NCBI GenBank assembly: GCA_002371895.1 | Contig: DFHM01000011.1 | Span: 1 to 36,837, forward strand | Source of the DNA: Candidatus Saccharibacteria bacterium UBA3723 | GTDB taxonomy: Bacteria; Patescibacteriota; Saccharimonadia; Saccharimonadales; Saccharimonadaceae | Reading direction: 5' to 3' | Length of the DNA: 36,837 nt | Position numbers and translations under genes: made by a program | Shown: piece by piece, positions 6,594 through 14,942 of the stretch | How the letters are laid out: every line of letters begins with the position of its first letter | Numbering within the stretch: position 1 is the first letter of the stretch | The notes under the pieces: model-generated | The model's input: only the letters and a program-made list of their open reading frames with translations | Database searches by the model: none | Told to the model about the DNA's origin: nothing

Positions 6594-7469
6594 TTATCTT
6601 TTGTGTCCGTTCAGGAAGCTCTTGGCGTCCATCTCCTTGGAGTTTTCTGGGAGAAGACGATCAATAATGAAGTATTTTCCGTCAGCACACTTCTGGTCGA
6701 TCTCTGTGGCCGGATTGTCTGCGACGTGGGCGGCAGTGATAGTACATGGAATATCTAGTAAGATGGTCTTGGATTTAGGAAAACCAGCAAATGCGCGAAC
6801 CTCATTTACGAGCTGTTGAGCGCCTTTCTCGGCAAATTTTAGTTCCGACATAGATTTATCTAGTTTTGCCGTAAAAGTGGCTTCTGAGTCGTCCTGGAGC
6901 GTCTCAGGGGCATTTTTTGCGAGGACTCCATCTAATACGTCAGAAATGAGCTTTGCGCCGAGAGTCGAGAGTTCGTCGTAGAGTGATTGCTTGGTGGTTT
7001 CTGGGGTGATTTTTACGGTTGCTTGCGCGAGAATTGGGCCAGCATCCATCTCTTTAACGAGACGCATAACAGATACGCCGGTTTCGGAATCGCCATTTAG
7101 GAGCGGAGACTCAATAGGGGTAGTGCCGCGGTACTTTGGTAGCAATGATGGATGGATATTAATAATACCACAAGGAATAGCATTGATGGCTTCGTCTGGG
7201 ACGAGTTTGCCAAAAGCAGATAAAACGCCGAGGTCTGGTTTGTATTGCTCGATAATAGGGAGTAAATCTTTGCCACGATGGACGAGATGGATAGGGATGT
7301 GGTGCTTTTCGGCGAGTTTTGCGACAGCGAAAGGTTTGCGGACGCGTGCGTCTGGTAAAACAAGCGCACAAATTTCGTGACCGCTAGCAAGAAGCGCGTC
7401 AAAAATTGGGGTTTTGTATTTTACGCCCTGAGCAAGCTGCTCATTGCCAAAATAGATGATTTTACTCAT
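6594..7469 (-). CDS. fmt: methionyl-tRNA formyltransferase
   Basis: The enzyme transfers a formyl group from 10-formyl-tetrahydrofolate to Met-tRNA(fMet) before initiation. The 291-aa protein has the formyltransferase core, with the catalytic trio visible as N104, H106 ('GIINIHPSLLPKYRGTTPI', where NxHxSLLPxxRG is the family signature) and D142 ('KEMDAGPI'). A C-terminal OB-like tRNA-binding domain follows (about 200-291). It is slightly shorter than E. coli Fmt (315 aa). ATG 7469 has GAGGA upstream and lies 3 nt after the def stop, so def-fmt is one operon, the classical pair that adds and removes the formyl group. Confidence 0.95.
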   Translation of the reverse strand: MSKIIYFGNEQLAQGVKYKTPIFDALLASGHEICALVLPDARVRKPFAVAKLAEKHHIPIHLVHRGKDLLPIIEQYKPDLGVLSAFGKLVPDEAINAIPCGIINIHPSLLPKYRGTTPIESPLLNGDSETGVSVMRLVKEMDAGPILAQATVKITPETTKQSLYDELSTLGAKLISDVLDGVLAKNAPETLQDDSEATFTAKLDKSMSELKFAEKGAQQLVNEVRAFAGFPKSKTILLDIPCTITAAHVADNPATEIDQKCADGKYFIIDRLLPENSKEMDAKSFLNGHKR

Positions 7470-7472
7470 GGG

Positions 7473-8057
7473 TTAATCCTCTGGCCAAAGCTCTTTATTG
7501 TCTTTTATATAAGTATCGTAATCTAGCGGCTCGAGGTCGCCTTTGTCGTTGAGCTTATAGAAAGCGTCTTTTTCGTCCTTGATGTGGTCGATGAAGAGAA
7601 TACCATTGAGGTGGTCGATCTCGTGAAGAAGGGTGCGAGCAAGAAAATCTGAGGCTTTGATGCGAACCTCTTCGCCGGTTTCGAGCTGAGCCTTGATGCG
7701 GGCCTTGGTTGGGCGCGGAACTTTGCCATAGATGGCAGGAACAGAAAGGCAGCCTTCGTAATCTTTGACGATTTTACCTTCGGTTTTGATGACCTCTGGG
7801 TTGAGGAGAGGGATGAAGGTGGCGTTGTCTTTGTTGTTCATATCTTCGCGAACGACGATGATACGCTTGTTGTAGCCGAGCTGTGGGGCCGCCATAGCAG
7901 CAGAGAGCTCGAACTCATGCTCATTTTCCCAATCGATACAAGACTGGATCATTTCTTCGGCGATTTTCTTGACCTCTGGATCGTCTGCCTTAACCTTGAT
8001 GGATTTCTCGCGGAGGCGTGGATCAGGGGTAACTATTACTACTTTTTTCTTGCTCAT
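7473..8057 (-). CDS. def: peptide deformylase
   Basis: The metalloenzyme removes the formyl group from nascent proteins. All three motifs are present: motif 1 as 'SAAMAAPQLG' (residues 52-61, with S/A in place of the first Gly of GxGxAAPQ), motif 2 'EGCLS' (101-105, the Cys is a metal ligand) and motif 3 'HEIDH' (145-149, two His ligands and the catalytic Glu). At 194 aa it is a little longer than E. coli Def, with an insertion around residues 72-82 and an extended C-terminus rich in Asp/Lys. It is first in the def-fmt operon. TAAAAT (8068-8073) ends 10 nt before the ATG with no Shine-Dalgarno, suggesting a leaderless or nearly leaderless mRNA. Confidence 0.96.
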   Translation of the reverse strand: MSKKKVVIVTPDPRLREKSIKVKADDPEVKKIAEEMIQSCIDWENEHEFELSAAMAAPQLGYNKRIIVVREDMNNKDNATFIPLLNPEVIKTEGKIVKDYEGCLSVPAIYGKVPRPTKARIKAQLETGEEVRIKASDFLARTLLHEIDHLNGILFIDHIKDEKDAFYKLNDKGDLEPLDYDTYIKDNKELWPED

Positions 8058-8067
8058 ATTAGAGAAA

Positions 8068-8073
8068 ATTTTA
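8068..8073 (-). promoter_or_regulatory. -10 box of the def-fmt operon (leaderless type)
   Basis: TAAAAT on the minus strand, 10 nt before the def ATG. No Shine-Dalgarno lies between. The -35 is weak. Confidence 0.6.
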
Positions 8074-8111
8074 ACATATTATCTCTTATGAAGCGAGCAT
8101 AAGCGTTTGCT

Positions 8112-10046
8112 CTATAAGAGGGTGATAGGGTCAAAGTCGAAATGAAGGTATGGCGACTTTTCGAGCGAGTCAAAAATGGCTAATAGGTCATTGCGGGACT
8201 TTGCTTTGACGACGATTTGCCAAGTATAGCCAGAATTTGTGCGCTCATGGAAGGATGGCATTGGCGGGGTAATGGAAATTTGCTGAAGTTGATGTTTTTG
8301 GGTATATTGAATAATTTTTTTGTTCAATTTTTGGATGTTCTGAACGACGGATTTTTCAGTTTTGTAAGTCATGGAAAGTTTGAGCAAAAAGCTGTATGGT
8401 GGGAGGGCACTTTGTTTGCGCTTTTGAAGCAAATATTTATAGAAGCTTTGGTAATCGTTCGCGATTGCGTAGGAAATTAAGGGGTGGTCTGGCTGAAAAC
8501 TTTGTATAAAAATATTGCTATTTTGATGACCGCGTTTAGCGCGTCCGATAACTTGGGTGATTAATTCATATGTTCGTTCTTCGGAAGAGTAGTCCGGAAG
8601 GCTTAATCCGGCATCGGCTTGGACGACGCCGAGCGTGCTGAGTTTCGGAAAATCGAAGCCTTTTGCAATCATCTGTGTGCCTATGATGATGTCATAATCG
8701 CCGGCATGAACTTGGTTGTAAATTTTATTTAGTTGTTGGCCGGATTCTGTGTCGGCATCAAAACGAGCAACTTTTGCATTTGGGAAGAGGCGGTGGACTT
8801 CTTCCTCAATCATCTTTGTGCCAAAACCTTTATGGTGGATAGTGGCGTTATTACAATCTGGGCAGGCGGTGGGCACAGGATAAGTGCGACCGCAGGTGTG
8901 GCAGCGCATCTGGTACTTATCTGCATGTAAAACCAGAGGTAGAAAGCATTTCTCGCAGAGAGCTTGCCAGCCGCAATGGTCGCAAATAGTAAGGGGCGCA
9001 GTGCCGCGGCGGTTGTGAAAGATTAGACTTTGCTGATGGTTGTTAAGGGATTTTTGGATACTTTCGATGAGTGGGTTGCTGAGGATACGGCTGCGCGTGA
9101 AGCTTGGAAAATTTTTGAGATCCACCAGATGGATGTCTGCGGTTTTATCTGACTTAATGGCGAGCTCGGATAGTTCGACGATAGCCTTGTGCTGCTTGCA
9201 GATGTAGTAGTCCGCTATTAGCGGGGTGGCTGTGCCGAGGATAGTTTTTGACATAATGGCGGCAAGGCGCAGAGCGGAATATTTTGGATTTTGATCTTGA
9301 TGGTAGGATGGTTCGTGCGCTTCGTCGATAATAATAAGCCCAAGATTGGCGACAGGGGCAAAGAGGGCGGAACGCGGGCCAATGACGACGACTGGCTTTT
9401 CAGCTCTGAGAGCCTTCTCCCAGAGCTGATGGCGTACGGCCTCAGTTTGGGCGGAGTGGAGCAGAATTACATCTTCGAAGTGGGTGCTAAAGTTTGCGAC
9501 GAGCTGAGAGGTGAGGGCGATTTCTGGAACTAGCAAGATGACGGATTTGCCACTCTCGAGAGTTTGACGAGCGAGCTCAATATAGACATTGGTCTTACCG
9601 GAACCGGTAACACCATGAAGAAGGACGGTGTTGGCCTTAGCGGCATTGATTTCTTCGATGGCGCGTTTCTGGGCGGCATTGAGTGGATTTTCTGTGGTTA
9701 TCTTAGTCTTTTTCTCGGTATTCTTGACGGCACGGCGATTCTTGAGAATTCCGCGCGGTAAAGCCGTTTGAACAACGGTGGAAAGGGGGCAGCGGTAATA
9801 ATCATGAAGCCAAAATAGGGCTTTGATGAGGTGTTTTGGGAGTGCCTGCTCGTATAGGACGTTTAGAATTTGCTTTGTTTCAAAGTCTGGTTTTTGAGTT
9901 TTTTCTACAACAATGCCGTAGGTTTCTTGCTTGCCAAGGGGGATTTTGACGATTTGGCCAATAAGTAGTGGAGTATCGGACGCATAAGTTAGCGTATTAT
10001 CTGTTTCGTGGAAGGTTTTGGCGGGCGCTATCAGATAATAATTCAT
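8112..10046 (-). CDS. priA: primosomal protein N', replication-restart helicase PriA
   Basis: PriA recognises stalled forks and loads the replicative helicase. The 644-aa protein has an N-terminal DNA-binding domain (1-105), Walker A 'GVTGSGKT' (145-152), Walker B 'DEAH' (241-244), and the typical zinc-binding insert with eight cysteines (355, 358, 364, 367, 382, 385, 395, 398). The second helicase lobe contains 'IGTQMIAKGFDFPKLSTLGV' split over motifs V/VI ('GTQMIAKGFDF', 'QVIGRAKRG'). E. coli PriA is 732 aa, so this one is compact. Start ATG 10046: a -10 box ends 6 nt upstream with no Shine-Dalgarno. It is divergent from the winged-helix gene at 10134. Confidence 0.97.
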   Translation of the reverse strand: MNYYLIAPAKTFHETDNTLTYASDTPLLIGQIVKIPLGKQETYGIVVEKTQKPDFETKQILNVLYEQALPKHLIKALFWLHDYYRCPLSTVVQTALPRGILKNRRAVKNTEKKTKITTENPLNAAQKRAIEEINAAKANTVLLHGVTGSGKTNVYIELARQTLESGKSVILLVPEIALTSQLVANFSTHFEDVILLHSAQTEAVRHQLWEKALRAEKPVVVIGPRSALFAPVANLGLIIIDEAHEPSYHQDQNPKYSALRLAAIMSKTILGTATPLIADYYICKQHKAIVELSELAIKSDKTADIHLVDLKNFPSFTRSRILSNPLIESIQKSLNNHQQSLIFHNRRGTAPLTICDHCGWQALCEKCFLPLVLHADKYQMRCHTCGRTYPVPTACPDCNNATIHHKGFGTKMIEEEVHRLFPNAKVARFDADTESGQQLNKIYNQVHAGDYDIIIGTQMIAKGFDFPKLSTLGVVQADAGLSLPDYSSEERTYELITQVIGRAKRGHQNSNIFIQSFQPDHPLISYAIANDYQSFYKYLLQKRKQSALPPYSFLLKLSMTYKTEKSVVQNIQKLNKKIIQYTQKHQLQQISITPPMPSFHERTNSGYTWQIVVKAKSRNDLLAIFDSLEKSPYLHFDFDPITLL

Positions 10047-10052
10047 GATTAT

Positions 10053-10079
10053 ATTTTACAAGAAAAAACTAAATGTCAA
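10053..10079 (-). promoter_or_regulatory. priA promoter (leaderless type)
   Basis: On the minus strand, TTGACA (10079-10074), a 15-nt spacer and TAAAAT (10058-10053), then 6 nt to the ATG. The spacer is 2 nt shorter than ideal. Confidence 0.7.
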
Positions 10080-10082
10080 GTG

Positions 10083-10111
10083 TTGTAGAAAATACAAAAG
10101 TTACGTAAAAT
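10083..10111 (+). promoter_or_regulatory. promoter of the winged-helix/recJ operon
   Basis: TTGTAG at 10083-10088, 17-nt spacer, TAAAAT at 10106-10111. A strong Shine-Dalgarno AAGGAGGT (10123-10130) follows before GTG 10134, so this is a leadered transcript, unlike the divergent priA transcript. Confidence 0.75.
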
Positions 10112-10133
10112 AGAAGGCAGATAAGGAGGTCAA

Positions 10134-10436
10134 GTGTTAGACGTTTTCGTTACAAGTCGGGTGCGGCGTAAAATTATTGTGGTCTTTGCGAAATATCCAG
10201 ATTTTAAGACCCATGTGCGTGGCTTGTCGAAATTGATTAAGGAAGACCCTGGAAATATCCAGAGAGAGCTTCGTCGCCTAACGAAAGGTGGTTTCCTCGT
10301 TGTGACCAAGAAGGGTAACACGAGCATCTATCAGACCAACAAACAGTTCCCAATTTTGAAGGAACTTCAGAGCATTGTTATCAAGAGTCAACAGGCAGAA
10401 GACGCAAAGAAGTCTCCAAGCAAGATTATCGGATGA
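10134..10436 (+). CDS. small winged helix-turn-helix DNA-binding protein
   Basis: The 100-aa basic protein has about 75 residues that fit an ArsR/MarR-like winged helix: helix 'RRKIIVVFAKYPD', helix 'HVRGLSKLIKED', recognition helix 'GNIQRELRRLTKGG' and a beta wing 'FLVVTKKGNTSIYQTN'. There are no cysteines, so no metal-sensing site of the ArsR type. Helix order and the wing indicate a transcription regulator or DNA-architectural protein; the ligand is unknown. Start GTG 10134 is chosen because AAGGAGGT lies 4-5 nt upstream. Its TGA overlaps the recJ ATG (ATGA), so the two are translationally coupled. It could regulate the divergent priA or its own operon. Confidence 0.8.
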   Translation: MLDVFVTSRVRRKIIVVFAKYPDFKTHVRGLSKLIKEDPGNIQRELRRLTKGGFLVVTKKGNTSIYQTNKQFPILKELQSIVIKSQQAEDAKKSPSKIIG

Positions 10437-12043
10437 CGGATTTGTTTGCGAAATTGCTCAGAGAGCGTGGGCTTGATGAGCATTTTTTATACCCAAAATA
10501 CGAAGAGCTTTTTGAACCGCAAAAGTTGACCGGCGTAAAGGTTGCGGTGAAGCGAATAACGGCGGCGCGCGATGCTGACGAAAAGATTGTTATCTATGGA
10601 GATTATGATGCGGATGGAGTGACGTCTAGTACGCTTCTTCGGGATGGGCTGAAGTATTTTGGCTGTGAAAAGACGGAGGTTATCTTGCCGAACCGTTTTA
10701 CAGATGGATATGGCATGAATATGCCGGCGGTGGACAAGATTGTGAAACGGGGCGCGAAGCTGGTAATCACGGTAGACTGCGGCTCGGGTTCAGAGGAAGT
10801 GATTGCGGAGCTGAAAAAGCGCGGAATCGATACGATTGTGACGGATCATCATGAGATTCCGTCGGTGCCAAAATCTGCAGTAGCGGTAATTAACCCTAAA
10901 CAGGGCGATAAGGTTGGCCAAAGAATGGCGGGTGTAGGGGTGGCGTTTGCGCTGGCGCGCGCCTTGAACATGGCGAAAAATGGTGGCAAATGTGACGGCC
11001 AGGAGAAATGGCTGTTGGATTTGGTAGTGATTGGTACGATTTGCGATTCGATGGAGCTGCGTGAGGAGAATCGTATTTTGAGCTATTACGGCATGAAGGT
11101 ACTTGCAAAGACGCGCCGCCCTGGCATTAAGGAATTGGCGCGCGTGGCAAGCGTGGATCTTGATAAGCTAAATACGCACGCGATTGGATTTCAGCTTGGA
11201 CCGCGCATTAATGCGGCAGGCAGGATGAAGAGTGCAGATTTGGCGTTAGATTTGATGATGTCGACGAGCCGCTCGAAGGCCTTTACGCTAGCTGGCGAAC
11301 TAGACGGGCTAAATCGCGACAGGCGTGATGCGCAGGATAAAGCAGTAAAAGAGGTCACCGTATCCGACGAGGATAAGGTGATTGTGGCGACCGGAAAATG
11401 GCACGAGGGAATCGTGGGAATTATTGCGGGGCGATTGGTTGAGATTTATAAGAAGCCGGCTTTTGCGCTAACCGAGTTGGAGGATGGGCGTCTAAAGGGG
11501 TCGGGGCGAAGTTTCGGGGATTTTTCGCTTGCTGAAGTGCTACAGAAATGTCCGGAGGGCTTACTTCTGAGCGGCGGAGGTCATGCCGGCGCATGCGGCC
11601 TAAGTTTAGAGAAAGCGAAATTAGAGGATTTTCGCAAATTCGTAAACGAATACTATGAGGGGCTAAAACTCAAAAACCAAGAAAAGTATCTTGAGAGTGC
11701 GAGTGACATAAAGCTGAAGGATTTTTCGGAGATTACAGAGGAGTTATTTGCGGAGATTTGTTTGCTTGAGCCATTTGGCGACGGTAATACGGAGCCGATT
11801 TTTGAGATTACTACAAGGGTTAGCGGGAAGCGCATCCTAAAGGAGAAGCATTTATCTCTGAATTTAAAGGACAAGAACGGCAAGGAGATAAAGATGATGT
11901 CGTTCTATGCGCCGGAAGAATATCTAGAAGTTGAAAATGGCGATATAGTTCGGGTGCAATTTACGCTTACGAAGAATGAATTCAGAGGAAAAACGGCAAT
12001 AGAAGGAAATATTATCTCTCTTGAAATACGAGAGAAGTTATGA
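10433..12043 (+). CDS. recJ: single-stranded-DNA-specific exonuclease RecJ
   Basis: 5'-to-3' ssDNA exonuclease of the DHH phosphoesterase family, used in recombination, mismatch and base-excision repair. The metal-binding motifs are intact: 'DYDADG' (57-62), 'DCG' (115-117) and 'DHH' (138-140). The DHHA1 domain follows with 'GIVGIIAGRL' and 'SGGGHAGACG'. The last 110 residues form the OB-fold-like ssDNA-binding domain. At 536 aa it is close to the usual 560-580. The ATGA overlap with the winged-helix gene indicates coupled expression. The promoter of the next gene (rpsU) lies within its last 25 nt. Confidence 0.96.
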   Translation: MTDLFAKLLRERGLDEHFLYPKYEELFEPQKLTGVKVAVKRITAARDADEKIVIYGDYDADGVTSSTLLRDGLKYFGCEKTEVILPNRFTDGYGMNMPAVDKIVKRGAKLVITVDCGSGSEEVIAELKKRGIDTIVTDHHEIPSVPKSAVAVINPKQGDKVGQRMAGVGVAFALARALNMAKNGGKCDGQEKWLLDLVVIGTICDSMELREENRILSYYGMKVLAKTRRPGIKELARVASVDLDKLNTHAIGFQLGPRINAAGRMKSADLALDLMMSTSRSKAFTLAGELDGLNRDRRDAQDKAVKEVTVSDEDKVIVATGKWHEGIVGIIAGRLVEIYKKPAFALTELEDGRLKGSGRSFGDFSLAEVLQKCPEGLLLSGGGHAGACGLSLEKAKLEDFRKFVNEYYEGLKLKNQEKYLESASDIKLKDFSEITEELFAEICLLEPFGDGNTEPIFEITTRVSGKRILKEKHLSLNLKDKNGKEIKMMSFYAPEEYLEVENGDIVRVQFTLTKNEFRGKTAIEGNIISLEIREKL

Positions 12044-12049
12044 TAAAAT
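12021..12049 (+). promoter_or_regulatory. rpsU promoter inside the recJ 3' end
   Basis: TTGAAA at 12021-12026, 17-nt spacer, TAAAAT at 12044-12049, then 10 nt to ATG 12060 without a Shine-Dalgarno. The -10 box overlaps the recJ stop codon region. Confidence 0.8.
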
Positions 12050-12059
12050 TAGCGTCAGT

Positions 12060-12278
12060 ATGGCAATAAAAGTAACCAGAAAAGACCAGAACGAAGCAAA
12101 CGAGAACATTATTCGTCGCTTCAATCGCAAAGTTCTTCAGAGTGGTGTAATGGCAACTGCTAAGGAAAGCTTGCGCTTCTCAAAGCCAATTTCCAAACGC
12201 GAACGTCGCCAGAAGGCAATTCTACGCGAACAGCGCAAAGCCGAAAAAGCCGAACGCATGAAGTTAGGTCTTAAATAA
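12060..12278 (+). CDS. rpsU: small-subunit ribosomal protein bS21
   Basis: The 72-aa, very basic protein matches bS21: 'AIKVTRKDQNEANENIIRRFNRKVLQSGVM' (two blocks, VTRKDQNEANENIIRRF and NRKVLQSG) followed by the 'SKPISKRERRQKAILREQRKAEK' tail. bS21 sits on the 30S platform near the mRNA exit and the anti-Shine-Dalgarno helix and helps initiation. The start is ATG 12060; an upstream in-frame ATG at 12021 is discarded because it lies within recJ and upstream of the promoter. The mRNA appears leaderless or has a leader of 2-4 nt. A terminator follows directly, so it is a single-gene unit. Confidence 0.92.
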   Translation: MAIKVTRKDQNEANENIIRRFNRKVLQSGVMATAKESLRFSKPISKRERRQKAILREQRKAEKAERMKLGLK

Positions 12279-12279
12279 G

Positions 12280-12309
12280 AAATACCCCCTGTGCAGACGG
12301 GGTATTTTT
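12280..12309 (+). terminator. rpsU terminator
   Basis: Stem AATACCCC / GGGGTATT (12281-12288 with 12299-12306) followed by TTT. Confidence 0.85.
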
Positions 12310-12334
12310 AACGCAAATAAAAAGGAGCGAAAAA

Positions 12335-12877
12335 ATGATTATATTATTTGGGGCGGCAGGCAGCGGTAAAAGCATTCAGGGACAGCGCTTAGCCGAAAAG
12401 CATAATTTCCGCTGGCTATCGGTTGGGCAATTGTTGCGCAACCAGAATGATCCGGAGCTTGAAAAGATTATGCTCAAGGGTGAATTGGTCCCAGATGAAT
12501 TCGTTGTAAAGATGATGCATGCTGCTGGTGAAGAGGCTTTGGCGGCGGGCCAGAATGTGATTTTGGATGGTTATCCAAGGGATGACTGGCAGGCAAATTG
12601 GGTCGTCGAAAGTGGTGATGCTAAGAAGATTGATGGCGCAATTATTTTGAAAGTTTCTCACGATGAGCTTTGGAATCGTCTGCAAGATCGCGCCCGCGAG
12701 GATGATACGAAGGAATCTATCGAGAAGCGTTGGAATCTGTTTGAACATACGATTGATTCGATGACGAAGACGCTCGCAGGGGCCGGAGTAAAGATTCAAG
12801 AGGTAGACGGCGAAGGCTCAATCGAGGAAGTTACTGCTCGTATAGAGAAAGTATTGGCCGATTGGGGTATAATTTAG
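12335..12877 (+). CDS. adk: adenylate kinase-type nucleoside monophosphate kinase
   Basis: Adenylate kinase balances AMP, ADP and ATP. The 180-aa protein opens with the P-loop 'FGAAGSGKS' (residues 4-12; most Adk proteins have GxPGxGKG/T). It then has 'VILDGYPRD' (DGFPR-like NMP-binding motif) and 'DRAREDDTKESIEKRW', which is the arginine-rich LID/core segment. The LID is the short form, without a zinc-binding Cys4 insert. The P-loop and DGYPR variants leave some doubt about nucleotide preference, so UMP/CMP kinase activity is an alternative. Strong AAAGGAG before ATG 12335. Two nt separate its stop from map, the classical adk-map pair. Confidence 0.87.
   Translation: MIILFGAAGSGKSIQGQRLAEKHNFRWLSVGQLLRNQNDPELEKIMLKGELVPDEFVVKMMHAAGEEALAAGQNVILDGYPRDDWQANWVVESGDAKKIDGAIILKVSHDELWNRLQDRAREDDTKESIEKRWNLFEHTIDSMTKTLAGAGVKIQEVDGEGSIEEVTARIEKVLADWGII
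12868..12873 (+). promoter_or_regulatory. -10 box of map inside the adk 3' end (leaderless type)
   Basis: Perfect TATAAT ending 6 nt before ATG 12880, no Shine-Dalgarno, poor -35. Confidence 0.6.
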
Positions 12878-12879
12878 CA

Positions 12880-13626
12880 ATGGATTCGAAAAAAGTTGAA
12901 GCAATGCGCGCAGGCGGCAAGATTATGGCAAAGATTTTTGCCGAACTTCGCGAGTATACCCAGGCTGGCATGACTGGTAAAGAAATTGACGCATGGGTAG
13001 CAAAGAAAATTACGGATTATGGTTGCGGTATTGCGTATTATGAGCCAGAGGTGGATTTTCCAGGTTCTATCTGTATTTCCGTCAATGATGAGCTTATTCA
13101 CGGCATTCCAAAAGACATCCCACTCGAAGAGGGCGATAAAGTTAGCTATGATCTTGTAATCAAGTATCAAGGTTACTATGTAGACTCTGCCTTTACGATG
13201 ATTGTTGGAAATAAGCCGACTGCCGCGCAGCGACATCTACTTAGCTTTACGGAGTCGGCGCTATATGAGGGCATCGAACAGGTTCGTCCGGGCGCGAAAC
13301 TCGGCGATATTGGCTATGCGGTGCAGAAACAACTCGAAAAGGGTAAGCTTGGCGTAATCACGAATTATGTTGGCCACGGAATCGGTACGAGCATGCATAT
13401 GCCACCAGAGGTGCCAAACTATGGTAAGCGTGGTCACGGATATACTTTGCAGGTTGGCGATACGATTTGTATCGAGCCGATGTCTAGTCTTGGAAAGCCA
13501 GACAATATTGTAGTAGAGGGCGACGATGGCTGGACCGTCTGTCTTAAGGACGGTTCGCTTGGGTGTCATTTTGAGCACACAATTCTCGTAACTGAAGATG
13601 GTTATGAAATCTTAACCCAGTTATAG
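12880..13626 (+). CDS. map: methionine aminopeptidase type I
   Basis: The enzyme removes the initiator Met after deformylation. All five metal ligands are identifiable: D in 'VSYDLV', D in 'YYVDSAF', H in 'GHGIG', E in 'CIEPM' and E in 'HFEHTILVTEDGYEIL'. The substrate-contact His is present in 'VNDELIHGIP'. At 248 aa it has the usual type I length with no N-terminal zinc finger. Start ATG 12880 follows a TATAAT box by 6 nt; an in-frame ATG at 12862 lies within adk and lacks support. It acts with Def and Fmt, both encoded in this window. Confidence 0.96.
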   Translation: MDSKKVEAMRAGGKIMAKIFAELREYTQAGMTGKEIDAWVAKKITDYGCGIAYYEPEVDFPGSICISVNDELIHGIPKDIPLEEGDKVSYDLVIKYQGYYVDSAFTMIVGNKPTAAQRHLLSFTESALYEGIEQVRPGAKLGDIGYAVQKQLEKGKLGVITNYVGHGIGTSMHMPPEVPNYGKRGHGYTLQVGDTICIEPMSSLGKPDNIVVEGDDGWTVCLKDGSLGCHFEHTILVTEDGYEILTQL

Positions 13627-13634
13627 AGATATGC

Positions 13635-13640
13635 TACAAT
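13635..13640 (+). promoter_or_regulatory. extended -10 box of ftsA (leaderless type)
   Basis: TGC followed by TACAAT, ending 6 nt before ATG 13647. No Shine-Dalgarno between. Confidence 0.65.
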
Positions 13641-13646
13641 AAGCTT

Positions 13647-14897
13647 ATGGAAGAAAATGCACGCTATGCTGTGGGGGTAGATATTGGTACTAACACCGTA
13701 CGCGCCGTAATGGGCAAGTTCGGTAAAGACGGCTCTGTATCCGTTGTTGGATATGGCGAAGCTCCATCGGAGGGGATTCGTCGTGGTCGCGTAAAGGAGC
13801 TTTCTACGCCACCAAAGGCGATAGATGCTTGCCTTAAGGCCGTAGAGGCAATGAGCGGTATCAATGTAAACTCAGCAACAGTGGGCATTAATGGCTCTCA
13901 TATTGGTAGTACGAAGATTGATGGCATGATTGCGGTCGGCGTAGCTGATCACGAGATTGATGCTGATGATCTTCGTAGAATTGAAGAAACGGCAATCGCG
14001 GGTAAGATTCCAGCAAACCGCGAAACGCTTGCATTAGTTCCATACGAATATATTCTTGATGGCCAGGGCGGCATTCGTGAGCCGCTTGGCATGCATGGCG
14101 CACGTTTAGAGATTCGTGCGAATGTTATTTCTGCATTGACTCCAGATTGCGATAATATGCGCAAGATTTTTGAGAACGACGTAGCACAGGTTGGGGTGCA
14201 TTTTCTAGAACCAACCGTTACCGCTGCGGCGCGTTCGATTTTGACTAGCCGCCAGATGGAAAACGGTGTCGGTGTAGTCGATATGGGTGGCTCTACTACT
14301 GGTGTAGCTATCTATGATGAAGGGGAATTGCAGTTTGTTGGCGTAGTTCCAATTGGTAGCAATGACGTTACGAATGACCTTGCAACGGTTCTAAAGACCG
14401 TCCCGGAGGTTGCAGAGGAGATTAAGGTTCGTTTTGCGACTGGCCGTTTTGGCGAGACTGACAAGGATATTGTAATCAAGCGTGGTCGTGACGAGTACAA
14501 GTTCTCTCGTAAAGAAGTTGATGAAGTCGTAGAGGCTCGTCTCGAAGAAATCTTCGAGGGTGTTCGCAAGATGCTGAAGGCTGCGGGCTATGATAAGCGC
14601 TTGCCGGAAGGTCTCGTGCTTGTTGGTGGCGGTTCGAAGCTTCGTGATATCGATAAATATGCTTCGGAGCAAGTAGAGCTCGCTGTGCGTCTTGGTAAGC
14701 CGGAAGGAATCCTTGGCGTAAGCGAAGAAGTGATGAAACCAGAGTATGCTGCGGCAGTTGGCCTTATGATGATTGATGCGACCGACGAAATGGAAACCAT
14801 TTCTGGCGACTCGGAAAAGAAGTCGAAAAAGACAAAGAAATCCAAAGATGCTAGCGGGGAAAGTTGGCTGCAGCGTATCTTGAAGAATTTCAAATAA
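13647..14897 (+). CDS. ftsA: cell division protein FtsA
   Basis: Actin-like ATPase that tethers FtsZ filaments to the membrane. The 416-aa protein has the phosphate-1 loop 'VGVDIGTNTVRAVMG' (residues 9-23), 'GVVDMGGSTTGVAIYDEG' (phosphate-2) and 'LVLVGGGSKLRDI' (adenosine loop). The usual 1C subdomain lies in between. A lysine-rich linker (about 385-405) leads to the terminal 'SWLQRILKNFK', an amphipathic helix of the kind that inserts FtsA into the membrane. It sits just upstream of ftsZ, as in most bacteria. Start ATG 13647 is 6 nt after an extended -10 box, so the mRNA is probably leaderless. Confidence 0.95.
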   Translation: MEENARYAVGVDIGTNTVRAVMGKFGKDGSVSVVGYGEAPSEGIRRGRVKELSTPPKAIDACLKAVEAMSGINVNSATVGINGSHIGSTKIDGMIAVGVADHEIDADDLRRIEETAIAGKIPANRETLALVPYEYILDGQGGIREPLGMHGARLEIRANVISALTPDCDNMRKIFENDVAQVGVHFLEPTVTAAARSILTSRQMENGVGVVDMGGSTTGVAIYDEGELQFVGVVPIGSNDVTNDLATVLKTVPEVAEEIKVRFATGRFGETDKDIVIKRGRDEYKFSRKEVDEVVEARLEEIFEGVRKMLKAAGYDKRLPEGLVLVGGGSKLRDIDKYASEQVELAVRLGKPEGILGVSEEVMKPEYAAAVGLMMIDATDEMETISGDSEKKSKKTKKSKDASGESWLQRILKNFK

Positions 14898-14909
14898 AGA
14901 TGTTATTAT
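14880..14909 (+). promoter_or_regulatory. candidate ftsZ promoter
   Basis: TTGAAG at 14880-14885, 18-nt spacer, TATTAT at 14904-14909. AGGAG at 14930-14934 then gives a normal leader before ATG 14943. Confidence 0.6.
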
Positions 14910-14942
14910 AAAGTAAGAATTGAAATAGTGAGGAGTTAATAC

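Noticed and set aside
10433..12043. Recoding of TGA as glycine (genetic code 25 of some CPR)
   Set aside because: Many genes stop at TGA at their expected length and overlap the next start as ATGA, so TGA is a stop here.
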